DNA of 5,654 nucleotides from positions 1 through 5,654 of the forward strand of contig USAR01000107.1 in assembly GCA_900552605.1 (NCBI GenBank), given 5' to 3'. The notes under the pieces were generated by a model. That model made no database searches and was not told the DNA's origin. It saw only the letters and a list, made by a program, of their open reading frames with translations. Positions 1-5,654 of this stretch are shown piece by piece. The DNA is from an uncultured Oscillospiraceae bacterium. GTDB lineage: Bacteria > Bacillota > Clostridia > Oscillospirales > Acutalibacteraceae. The first letter of the stretch is position 1, and every line of letters begins with the position of its first letter. Position numbers and translations under genes: made by a program.

Positions 1-93
1 CGGCTCCAAATAATCCGAACGCTCATCGCAACCGCAAAAGGTCAAGCAGCAAAGCAAGACTGCAGCGGCGGCAAGCGCCGCACCACGCCTCAA
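1..93 (-). CDS. gerC: GerC-like spore germination lipoprotein, N-terminus only
   Basis: This is the first 31 codons of a gene that continues beyond the left edge. It starts with TTG at 93-91, placed 5 bases after a GGGGGT ribosome site. An in-frame TAA lies two codons upstream, so the frame cannot begin earlier. The peptide is a lipoprotein signal: two arginines after the start, an Ala/Leu/Val-rich core at residues 5-19, then FCGC with the lipidated cysteine most likely Cys22, followed by Asp-Glu-Arg. GerC subunits of nutrient germinant receptors begin in this way (a GCWD-like motif after the signal) and are encoded beside gerA, anchored on the outer face of the inner spore membrane. The TTGA overlap with the gerA stop suggests translational coupling. 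The lipoprotein call is firm. The GerC identity rests mostly on position, because the GerC domain is outside the window. Confidence 0.7.
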   Translation of the reverse strand, partial: MRRGAALAAAAVLLCCLTFCGCDERSDYLEP

Positions 94-1580
94 TTTTTAC
101 CCCCGTTTTTTTGACGAATAACGTTTTTTGTTAATCCGTAAGGTCTTGTTATCATTTTCCACCACGGTGCACGAATGACAGTGTCCTTTAAGCTTTGCTT
201 GCTAAAGCACCTTAGCGTCTCGGTGTAATCGGTTCCGAATGAGCTCAGGCTGAAAATGCGCACCAATATAAAAACCGAGCCTGCCAAATATCCGAAAAGT
301 CCGAAAAGCACCGAAAGCGCAAACAAAAACAGCCGCAAATAAAGCACCGCGCTTTTAAGCCGCGGTATTGTAAGTCCGCAAATGCAGCTTAAAGAAACCG
401 CAATAAGCATAGGCGCGCTTATAAGCTTTGCTTCAACTGCCGCCTGCCCCACAACAAGACCTCCCACAATGCTGAGCGCGTGCCCCACACTTTGCTGCAT
501 GCGAATGCCTGTTTCGCGCAATATTTCAAAAATCAGTATAAGCAAAAAGCCTTCGATATAGCTGGGAAACGGCACTCCTCCGCGAGACTCGGCGATTGAA
601 ATACAAAGAGGGGTTGGCAAAAGATACGAATGATAAGCAATAAGCGACAAAAAAACAGCCGGCACGCTCACGCTTAAAAAGAAACAAATATATCTTAATA
701 CTCTGCCGATTGCGGCAAAAGTATAGTTAAGGTAATAATCATCATCCGATTGAAAGTTTTCACAAAATAAATATGGAGCTGTAAGCACAACAGGCGTTCC
801 GTCAACCAACAGCGCCACTCTGCCCTCAAGCAGGCGTGCGGCAACAATATCGGGTCGCTCGGTAGTGCCGGTTGTCTTAAAAAGACTGTGCCGGTGCGGT
901 CTTATCTGCTCGCTTATATAGTTAACATCCAGCACGCCGTCGATATCGATTTTTTTCACACGTCGTTTTATCTCGTTCACCACGCCGATATCCGCAACCG
1001 ATTCCAGATAACACAAAAATATTTTTGTGTCGGTTTTTGTGCCGCTTGTAAGCGATTCAACGCAAAGGTCGGGCGTCGGCAGCTTTCTTCTCAGCTGTGC
1101 CAGATTGAGCATTAACGCCTCGTCAAAGCCCTCTCTCGGTCCTTGCAAAACCCGTTCGTCATTAGGCTCTGAAATGCCGCGCGTGCGCCAACCCTTTGTG
1201 TTTATAATAAGTGCTTTGCTGCTTTCGTCAATTAAAATAACGCTGTCGCCGTAGAGAACCGCGCGCAAAAGCTCCGCCACGCAGCCCTCGTCCTTCACCT
1301 CTCCCACCGAGAGTATACTTTTTTGCAGCACATCTCTAAGCGCATCGCCCCTTAATTCCGACCTACATTTAAGCATAGGTCGCAGCACGCACTCTCCTAA
1401 AATTTCGTTATTTATCATTCCGTCCATAAACAGCACCGCACATTCGGCACCGCTTAAAAGCTCTGTTTTTCGCACACGCAAAACTGCATCCTTTATAAAC
1501 AAAGCATTAAAAAACGCGAGATTTTTTGATAGTGAGTGTGAAATATATTTATCTTCAAAGTTTTTAAGTTGTTTTTGCAT
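90..1580 (-). CDS. gerA: GerA-family spore germination receptor subunit
   Basis: This is the A subunit of a nutrient germinant receptor, an integral protein of the spore inner membrane that works with B and C subunits to trigger ion and dipicolinate release. In the 496-residue form, the soluble N-terminal part carries the family motif around EPNDERVLQGPREGF (137-151). It is followed by RPDIVAARLLEGRVALLVDG (242-261), a DDYY motif (280-283), and a membrane half starting at about 297. That half contains GVPFPSYIEG (335-344), EILRETGIR (352-360) and IVGGLVVGQAAVEAKL (371-386), with further hydrophobic segments at about 389-402 and 412-443. The length is normal for GerAA/GerBA/SpoVAF-type proteins. 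I chose ATG 1580-1578, with GGTG 9 bases upstream. A GTG at 1592-1590 is possible and adds four residues, but its G-rich element is only 2 bases away. The stop overlaps the gerC start. No gerB lies between them. SpoVAF is a less likely alternative because a GerC-like gene follows. Confidence 0.95.
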   Translation of the reverse strand: MQKQLKNFEDKYISHSLSKNLAFFNALFIKDAVLRVRKTELLSGAECAVLFMDGMINNEILGECVLRPMLKCRSELRGDALRDVLQKSILSVGEVKDEGCVAELLRAVLYGDSVILIDESSKALIINTKGWRTRGISEPNDERVLQGPREGFDEALMLNLAQLRRKLPTPDLCVESLTSGTKTDTKIFLCYLESVADIGVVNEIKRRVKKIDIDGVLDVNYISEQIRPHRHSLFKTTGTTERPDIVAARLLEGRVALLVDGTPVVLTAPYLFCENFQSDDDYYLNYTFAAIGRVLRYICFFLSVSVPAVFLSLIAYHSYLLPTPLCISIAESRGGVPFPSYIEGFLLILIFEILRETGIRMQQSVGHALSIVGGLVVGQAAVEAKLISAPMLIAVSLSCICGLTIPRLKSAVLYLRLFLFALSVLFGLFGYLAGSVFILVRIFSLSSFGTDYTETLRCFSKQSLKDTVIRAPWWKMITRPYGLTKNVIRQKNGGKN

Positions 1581-1602
1581 TTTATTCTTCACCGCCCCAA
1601 TG

Positions 1603-1631
1603 TATTTTTTCGCTTTTTGCGGCTTTTATGC
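1603..1631 (-). promoter_or_regulatory. Possible forespore (SigF/SigG) promoter of gerA
   Basis: Reading on the minus strand, GCATA (1631-1627) is separated by 17 bases from AAAAATA (1609-1603). GCATA fits the -35 of forespore sigma factors. The -10 matches the SigG pattern CATWMTA at 5 of 7 positions, and the longer CGAAAAAATA fits the SigF -10 with one mismatch. Transcription would start near 1596, giving a leader of about 16 bases before ATG 1580, just enough for its ribosome site. gerA operons are usually forespore-expressed. The match is suggestive only. Confidence 0.35.
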
Positions 1632-1678
1632 AACAAGTGAACGCGGTGAAATTAAAGAATAACCAAGCTAACTTTTAA

Positions 1679-1707
1679 GAATAATTCAAACTGTGTTCAG
1701 CATAATA
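1679..1707 (+). promoter_or_regulatory. SigG-type forespore promoter for the acidic miniprotein
   Basis: GAATA (1679-1683), a 17-base spacer and CATAATA (1701-1707) fit every position of the SigG consensus (GHATR, 17-18 bases, CATWMTA). The start point would be near 1714, giving a leader of about 100 bases before the ATG at 1815. I found no convincing SigA promoter in the 1593-1814 gap. Because short AT-rich motifs arise by chance, this remains a prediction, strengthened by the divergent sporulation gene gerA. Confidence 0.5.
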
Positions 1708-1800
1708 TTACTGAGATTGTAACGGTGACAAAACATAAGCCATAAGCTTTCCGTTTTACATCCTTTACAATTTTATTATTTCTTGAAACCGAAAAATCAC

Positions 1801-1807
1801 GGAGGTG
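1801..1807 (+). promoter_or_regulatory. Strong ribosome binding site of the acidic miniprotein
   Basis: GGAGGTG lies 7 bases before the ATG at 1815. It is the closest match to the 16S anti-Shine-Dalgarno sequence in the window, and it is the main evidence that such a short frame is translated. Confidence 0.85.
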
Positions 1808-1814
1808 AAATCTA

Positions 1815-1949
1815 ATGCCAAAGAACGACTTTTTTAACGAATATAACGACGAGATACCGTTTTTCGGTGACCCCGAAGACGAGTTTGACAATGCGTTTTA
1901 CGATGCTGAAGATGACCAAGACGACGATGACGATGAAAACGATTTTTAA
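1815..1949 (+). CDS. Highly acidic 44-residue protein of unknown function
   Basis: I do not recognise a family. The 44-residue product begins MPKNDFFNEYND and ends in an Asp/Glu-rich tail (residues 30-43). It contains 14 Asp and 6 Glu against one Lys and no Arg, and 9 aromatic residues (7 Phe, 2 Tyr), mostly between acidic stretches. There is no signal peptide, membrane segment or cysteine. The evidence for a real gene is a near-perfect ribosome site at ideal spacing, a SigG-type promoter about 100 bases upstream, and a strong terminator starting 6 bases after the stop. Possible roles, all inference, are a small forespore acidic protein, a cation-binding or charge-neutralising peptide, or an intrinsically disordered partner of a larger protein. 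It is divergent from gerA and convergent with the dipeptidase operon, so it is a single-gene transcription unit. Confidence 0.7.
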   Translation: MPKNDFFNEYNDEIPFFGDPEDEFDNAFYDAEDDQDDDDDENDF

Positions 1950-1955
1950 ATAAAC

Positions 1956-2015
1956 TTTTTAAATTCAAAATGGGGACTGCCGTGTTAAAAGCAGCCCCCG
2001 TTTTGAATTTAAAAA
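1956..2015 (+). terminator. Long terminator hairpin after the acidic miniprotein gene
   Basis: Two 25-base arms (1956-1980 and 1991-2015) pair around a 10-base loop with one T-G wobble and one A-C mismatch. The G+C-rich top of the stem (GGGGACTGC with GCAGCCCCC) is flanked by AAAA on the left and TTTT on the right, so the inner hairpin can act as an intrinsic terminator in either direction. It begins 6 bases after the miniprotein stop codon. Confidence 0.8.
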
Positions 2016-2110
2016 TCAGTATCAAAAGTACGACAATTGTGCGCTGAAAACCGTCAGCCGAAAGTTAAAGGCGCAGTTCCCCCGAGCGCGCATTGCCTAA
2101 AGGCAATTAA

Positions 2111-2136
2111 AAAGGTGCAAGAACTCTTGCACCTTT
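2111..2136. repeat. 11-bp perfect inverted repeat inside the palindromic element
   Basis: AAAGGTGCAAG (2111-2121) and its exact reverse complement (2126-2136) flank the 4-base loop AACT. There is only a three-T run after the stem, so it is not a strong terminator alone. It is the middle of the three hairpins enclosed by the outer arms. Confidence 0.75.
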
Positions 2137-2140
2137 CGCC

Positions 2141-2190
2141 TTCCTCCCTTTTTGTTTTTTCCATAAGTCGAAAAAACAAAAAGGGAGGAA
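2141..2190. repeat. 21-bp perfect hairpin inside the palindromic element
   Basis: The arms at 2141-2161 and 2170-2190 are exact reverse complements, with an 8-base loop CATAAGTC. One arm is pyrimidine-only except for a single G (TTCCTCCC then T-rich), so the DNA is also a polypurine/polypyrimidine tract. Pairing can extend through 2137-2140 and 2191-2195 with one bulged G, though this competes with the outer stem. Perfect pairing here, against diverged outer arms, suggests this part is constrained or more recently made. Confidence 0.75.
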
Positions 2191-2345
2191 GGGCGCACTC
2201 GGGGGAGCCGCGCCATAAGCATTCGGCTGACTTAAATGCGATGAGCTTTAAAAACCTGCGCAAATGAATTCGGTTTCGTTTAGTGCGTGATATAAAAGAC
2301 AGAAACACAGATAATGTTTGATTATTTTATAATCGTTACAGCCGC

Positions 2346-2375
2346 TGTGCCGAGCGCGCGGCGTAATTTTTTTTT
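2346..2375 (+). terminator. Possible intrinsic terminator with a nine-T tract
   Basis: TGTGCCG (2346-2352) can pair with CGGCGTA (2359-2365), with two G-T wobbles and a 6-base loop. A single A and nine T residues (2367-2375) follow. The shape suits a plus-strand terminator. The obvious upstream gene already has its own terminator, so this one may be a backup or may end an unrecognised short transcript. Confidence 0.4.
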
Positions 2376-2402
2376 ACAATCAGCATCAGCGAAATTTGTC
2401 GC

Positions 2403-2436
2403 AAAAAAAGGCTGTATTTTGCAAACAGCCTTTTTT
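2403..2436 (-). terminator. Bidirectional terminator of the GNAT-pepD operon
   Basis: AAAAAAGGCTGT (2404-2415) and ACAGCCTTTTTT (2425-2436) form a perfect 12-bp stem with a 9-base loop. On the minus strand the stem is followed by a run of seven T (2409-2403), and on the plus strand by TTTTTTCTTA. It lies 82 bases past the pepD stop codon and can end transcription from both sides of this convergent gap. Confidence 0.85.
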
Positions 2437-2518
2437 CTTATTAACAGTTTGAAAAGGTGATAAACAGCGGTATTCCCTCACTCCTGCCCGTTGCTTAAAG
2501 CCTTGCCAAGCAAAGCCG

Positions 2519-3952
2519 TCAGCTTTCTTCAGCTTTGCAAAGCTCCATTAAATATTCAAAAATACGCTCTGCCGACGAGACAGAAAGGCTCTCGTTTGTT
2601 GTATGCACACCCTTCATATCAGGTCCAATTGAAATGCAATCCGGATTGCGAAGCTTTTTTGCCAAAATGCCGCATTCAAGTCCGGCGTGAATAGTGCAAA
2701 CGTCAGGCTGTTTCCCAAACATATCCCTGTAAACGCTTGCCGCTTTTTTTGCAAGAAGAGAATCGGCACGATATTCCCAAACGGGGTAAAGCTTGCGGTA
2801 ATCGGCATTTCCGCCGTTATCATGGCAGATTTTTTGCAAGCTTTTTGCGAGCTTTTCGCTCTCGCCCTCGGCATTGCTTCTTATCATCAGCTCTGCCGAA
2901 AGCGCTCCGTCTTTTATTTTAACGCTTGCAAGATTAAGAGATGTTTCAACCTGATTTTCAAAGACCTCGCTTTGTTTTATAACACCGCTCGGCAGTGCAG
3001 CCAAAAGCTTAATTACAGCCTCCGTGCTTTCAAAAGACAGCGTGGTATTCGGCATTTCGGCAGCCTCAAGCTCAATTGAAACACGGTTTTCCATACAGCC
3101 TTTTTTAACTTTTTCTGAAATCTTTGAAAATGTGCCGATAAAATTATTACAGCTTGCAATAATAAGTGCTTCGGCATTTCTCGGAATTGCGCTGTGTCTG
3201 CCGCCGCCGACTATGTTGCAAAGTGTAATATTGCCGGAAAGCTTTTCCAAAACAGCGCAAAGCAGTTTTATTGCGTTATCTCTATTTGCTATATCCGTGC
3301 CCGAATGACCGCCGGCAAGTCCGCCGACCTTTATTCTGTATGCTCTTTTTTCTGCCGCATTTTTGCGGTTTTGGGAGGCGTCAAAACACACATTTGAAAC
3401 CGCGCAAACACTTGTGTTAATGCCGCAGCGGAGCAAATATCCGTCGGCACAGCCGACTGTTATAACTCCCTCTTCCTCGCTGTCGAGGTTTATAAGCTTG
3501 CCCGCTTCTACCGCAGAAAGGTCAATGCTGTCCGCTCCCACAAGTCCTGTTTCCTCATCGGAAGTAAGAATAACATACAGCGGTCTTTTTATATCGCTTT
3601 CAAGCAACGCTAAGCACATTGCAACACCGATACCGTCGTCCGCACCAAGCGTTGTATCCTCTGCAAAAATGCTGTCGCCCTCTCTTTTAACCTTTATTCC
3701 CTCATTTTGAAAATCAAAACTGACATCTGTGTTTTTTTCGCAGACCATATCAAGATGCGCCTGCACCGCAATCGGCTCTCCCACACCGTCTTTAAACACA
3801 ATAACATTGCTGTGCTCGTCGCACTCGGCGACAGCGCCGTGCTCGGCTGCAAAGCGCGCGCAAAATTCTGCAATTTTTGCGCAATTACCCGATCCGTGCG
3901 GTATTTCGCACAGCTTGTAAAAAATCTCCAAAACTCTTTCAATGCCTTGCAT
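2519..3952 (-). CDS. pepD: Aminoacyl-histidine dipeptidase (M20C, PepD type)
   Basis: This is a cytosolic zinc dipeptidase of peptidase family M20C, which hydrolyses Xaa-His dipeptides such as carnosine and other unblocked dipeptides. In the 477-residue form all expected metal and catalytic residues are present: His66 and Asp68 in QAHLDMV, Asp105 in TTLGADDGIG, Glu133 (general base) and Glu134 in SDEETG, Asp157 in LDSEEEG, and His450 in GPDMKGVHT. The lid/dimerisation domain shows GGHSG (214-218), and HAGLECG (422-428) is also typical. The length matches E. coli PepD (about 485 residues). I chose ATG 3952-3950 because AGGGG lies 9 bases upstream and the product begins at the conserved helix. 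An ATG at 3991 adds 13 residues but overlaps the GNAT gene and lacks a ribosome site. It lies 22 bases after the GNAT stop, so the two genes are probably co-transcribed. Confidence 0.95.
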   Translation of the reverse strand: MQGIERVLEIFYKLCEIPHGSGNCAKIAEFCARFAAEHGAVAECDEHSNVIVFKDGVGEPIAVQAHLDMVCEKNTDVSFDFQNEGIKVKREGDSIFAEDTTLGADDGIGVAMCLALLESDIKRPLYVILTSDEETGLVGADSIDLSAVEAGKLINLDSEEEGVITVGCADGYLLRCGINTSVCAVSNVCFDASQNRKNAAEKRAYRIKVGGLAGGHSGTDIANRDNAIKLLCAVLEKLSGNITLCNIVGGGRHSAIPRNAEALIIASCNNFIGTFSKISEKVKKGCMENRVSIELEAAEMPNTTLSFESTEAVIKLLAALPSGVIKQSEVFENQVETSLNLASVKIKDGALSAELMIRSNAEGESEKLAKSLQKICHDNGGNADYRKLYPVWEYRADSLLAKKAASVYRDMFGKQPDVCTIHAGLECGILAKKLRNPDCISIGPDMKGVHTTNESLSVSSAERIFEYLMELCKAEES

Positions 3953-3974
3953 TGTTCGTTGCCCCTTTCGGCAG

Positions 3975-4550
3975 TTAGTCTTCTCCGACATCTAAAGACG
4001 GTACAAAAGGCTCCGGCAACGGCGAGTGCTCGGCAATGATTTTTTCAAGCCAAACCACGCTGTACCACCTGCCGAATTTGTATCCGCAATTTTTAAATTC
4101 TCCCACAACCTTAAATCCTAACCTGCCGTGAAAGTTTATGCTGTCATTTGTCAGGTATTCGTCGGGCTCTTCCGTATAAGCTACGCAGGCATAAAGGTTG
4201 GTTATATTTTGCTTTTTAAGCAGCCTTTCAAGCTCTGCGTAAAGCAATTTGCCAACCCTTAAGCGTCGGCTGTCCTCTTTTACATACACCGTAGTTTCCG
4301 CTGAATGTTCATATGCTTTTCTGCCGTAAAAATCACCGGCGTATGCATATCCCAAAATTTTACCGTCTTTTTGTGCCGCAATATATGGATATTTTTTTGC
4401 GGTATTTATTATTCGCTCTCTGAATTCCTCAACGCTCGGCACATCGTACTCAAAGCTTATCGCGGTGTTTTTAACATACGGAGCATAGATATTAAGCAGC
4501 TCCTCTGCATCGTCCGGAGTAACGGTACGCAACATAACAGCAGCTCCCAT
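3975..4550 (-). CDS. GNAT N-acetyltransferase, phosphinothricin acetyltransferase type
   Basis: This is an acetyl-CoA-dependent N-acetyltransferase of the GNAT fold, closest in pattern to the Pat/Bar/YncA group, whose members acetylate amino-acid-like substrates. In the 191-residue form one sees the N-terminal strand and helix (LRTVTPDDAEELLNIY, 7-22), APYVKNTAISFEY (23-35), HSAETTVYV (82-90), the acetyl-CoA loop RRLRVGK (95-101), NLYACVA (118-124), NDSINFHGRLGF (135-146) and the GYKFGRWY/VVWLEK end (156-170). Oddly, the first glycine of the R-x-x-G-x-G loop is Arg98 (codon AGG, one transition from GGG). I chose ATG 4550, with AAGGA about 10 bases upstream. ATG 4535, with GGAG 8 bases upstream, would remove five residues and fits the family's usual start. 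GTG 4559 is too close to a ribosome site. The true substrate cannot be inferred. It is first in an operon with pepD. Confidence 0.9.
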   Translation of the reverse strand: MGAAVMLRTVTPDDAEELLNIYAPYVKNTAISFEYDVPSVEEFRERIINTAKKYPYIAAQKDGKILGYAYAGDFYGRKAYEHSAETTVYVKEDSRRLRVGKLLYAELERLLKKQNITNLYACVAYTEEPDEYLTNDSINFHGRLGFKVVGEFKNCGYKFGRWYSVVWLEKIIAEHSPLPEPFVPSLDVGED

Positions 4551-4590
4551 TATAAGCACATCCTTCTGTTTGGTTAATAAAATTTATTTT

Positions 4591-4611
4591 AAATGCCGAA
4601 AAGCGGCATTT
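4591..4611 (-). other. Hairpin in the leader of the GNAT-pepD operon
   Basis: AAATGCCG (4591-4598) and CGGCATTT (4604-4611) form a perfect 8-bp stem with a 5-base loop, about 40 bases before the GNAT start. No T tract follows on either strand, so it is not a clear terminator. It may be an mRNA 5' stability element or a protein-binding palindrome. I found no convincing minus-strand promoter next to it. Confidence 0.4.
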
Positions 4612-4696
4612 ATTACGGTTTTCAACTTAACATAAGCAGATATCGTCACGGCAAAACTTAAAAAATAAAGAATAATTAAAAATTATTCCCCGGCTC

Positions 4697-4725
4697 TTTA
4701 ACTCAAAAAGCAAAAATGTTATAAT
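4697..4725 (+). promoter_or_regulatory. Distal gdhA promoter with extended -10
   Basis: A perfect TATAAT (4720-4725) is preceded by TG one base away (4717-4718), giving an extended -10. A poor -35, TTTAAC (4697-4702), sits at 17-base spacing. An A+T-rich stretch with an inverted repeat (4671-4687) lies just upstream and could serve as an UP element. Predicted start is about 4732, which leaves a leader of about 100 bases to gdhA. Confidence 0.55.
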
Positions 4726-4735
4726 TAAAAGGTGG

Positions 4736-4763
4736 TTGACGCTGCGTTTGCGGTGTCTAAGAT
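4736..4763 (+). promoter_or_regulatory. Proximal gdhA promoter
   Basis: TTGACG (4736-4741) matches the -35 consensus at five of six positions, and TAAGAT (4758-4763) matches the -10 at four of six, with a 16-base spacer. The -10 overlaps the first of two palindromes, so a factor bound there would block this promoter. Confidence 0.45.
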
Positions 4764-4801
4764 ACAGTATACCACAAGAAAGCAAAACATCAATACTGTA
4801 T
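4762..4801. promoter_or_regulatory. Pair of 9-base palindromes, likely operators of gdhA
   Basis: ATACAGTAT (4762-4770) and ATACTGTAT (4793-4801) are each self-complementary around a central base. Both are followed by ACC, so 11 of 12 bases are also shared as a direct repeat. Their centres are 31 bases apart, close to three helical turns, putting both on the same face of the DNA. One overlaps the proximal promoter -10 and the other lies in the leader. This is the arrangement expected for a dimeric repressor binding cooperatively. The regulator is not identifiable. Confidence 0.5.
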
Positions 4802-4826
4802 ACCTCATATTTTTTAAAAAGGGTGA

Positions 4827-5654
<828 letters not shown>

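Larger units (their letters stand above)
2053..2231. repeat. 179-base nested palindromic element, MITE-like or structured RNA
   Basis: The outer arms, 2053-2091 and 2193-2231, are each 39 bases and pair at 32 of 39 positions with no gaps. They end in GTCAGCCG and CGGCTGAC and contain the paired CCCCCGAG/CTCGGGGG. Enclosed are three further hairpins: 2092-2107 (6 bp, 4-base loop), 2111-2136 (11 bp) and 2141-2190 (21 bp). Folded, the whole forms a four-way-junction or cruciform shape. No protein frame is supported, since open frames on either strand simply mirror the palindrome. It sits in the convergent gap between two transcription units, where non-autonomous palindromic repeats usually survive. 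I see no clear target-site duplication next to the outer ends. It may be a dispersed intergenic repeat, a transcription barrier or a structured RNA; the sequence alone does not decide. Confidence 0.7.

Noticed and set aside
1697..1891. Minus-strand frame of 64 codons antisense to the acidic miniprotein
   Set aside because: It has no ribosome site. The plus-strand frame has a far better one, plus a promoter and a terminator, so this is its shadow.
2037..2308. Open frames of 76-84 codons on both strands in the convergent gap
   Set aside because: They lie across the large palindrome, mirror each other, lack ribosome sites and look like no protein family.
2328..2333. TATAAT as a promoter for a small RNA ending at the nine-T tract
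   Set aside because: No -35 element lies at 16-18 bases and no extended -10 is present. The transcript would be only about 35 bases, so there is not enough to call a gene.
3950..3991. The longer pepD start at ATG 3991
   Set aside because: It overlaps the end of the GNAT gene, has no ribosome site, and adds a non-conserved 13-residue tail. ATG 3952 has AGGGG at 9 bases.

Overview
The window looks like chromosome (or an assembled metagenomic contig) of an endospore-forming Clostridia bacterium, most likely an Oscillospiraceae/Ruminococcaceae-type gut anaerobe. The grounds are a GerA-family spore germination receptor gene, a forespore-type promoter, strong GGAGG-type ribosome sites, moderate-to-low G+C, and a clostridial-type glutamate dehydrogenase. 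The exact genus cannot be read from the sequence.

Layout. Positions 1-1580 (minus strand) hold a germination receptor operon: gerA, then the first 31 codons of a gerC-like lipoprotein gene that runs off the left edge. The two genes overlap by 4 bases. Reading the other way from the same 230-base gap is a 44-codon gene for an extremely acidic miniprotein (1815-1949). It lies behind a near-consensus SigG promoter and ends in a long terminator hairpin. The 569-base convergent gap (1950-2518) contains that terminator, a 179-base nested palindromic element (2053-2231), a possible plus-strand terminator, and a bidirectional terminator for the next operon. I see nothing in 2232-2345.

Positions 2519-4550 (minus strand) hold a two-gene operon: a GNAT acetyltransferase of the phosphinothricin-acetyltransferase type, then a complete PepD-type (M20C) aminoacyl-histidine dipeptidase. 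Positions 4551-4832 form a divergent regulatory region with two tandem promoters and a pair of matched palindromes in front of gdhA. gdhA (NADP-type glutamate dehydrogenase) is cut by the right edge after 274 codons.

The functional themes are spore germination sensing (gerA/gerC, perhaps the forespore-expressed miniprotein) and amino-acid/nitrogen metabolism (dipeptide hydrolysis, glutamate synthesis). Nothing here amounts to a defence system, CRISPR array or insertion sequence. Three things stand out: an abrupt change in base composition inside gdhA near 5390, with the frame intact, which suggests a mosaic gene or an assembly chimera; the nested palindrome; and the acidic miniprotein with its forespore promoter.
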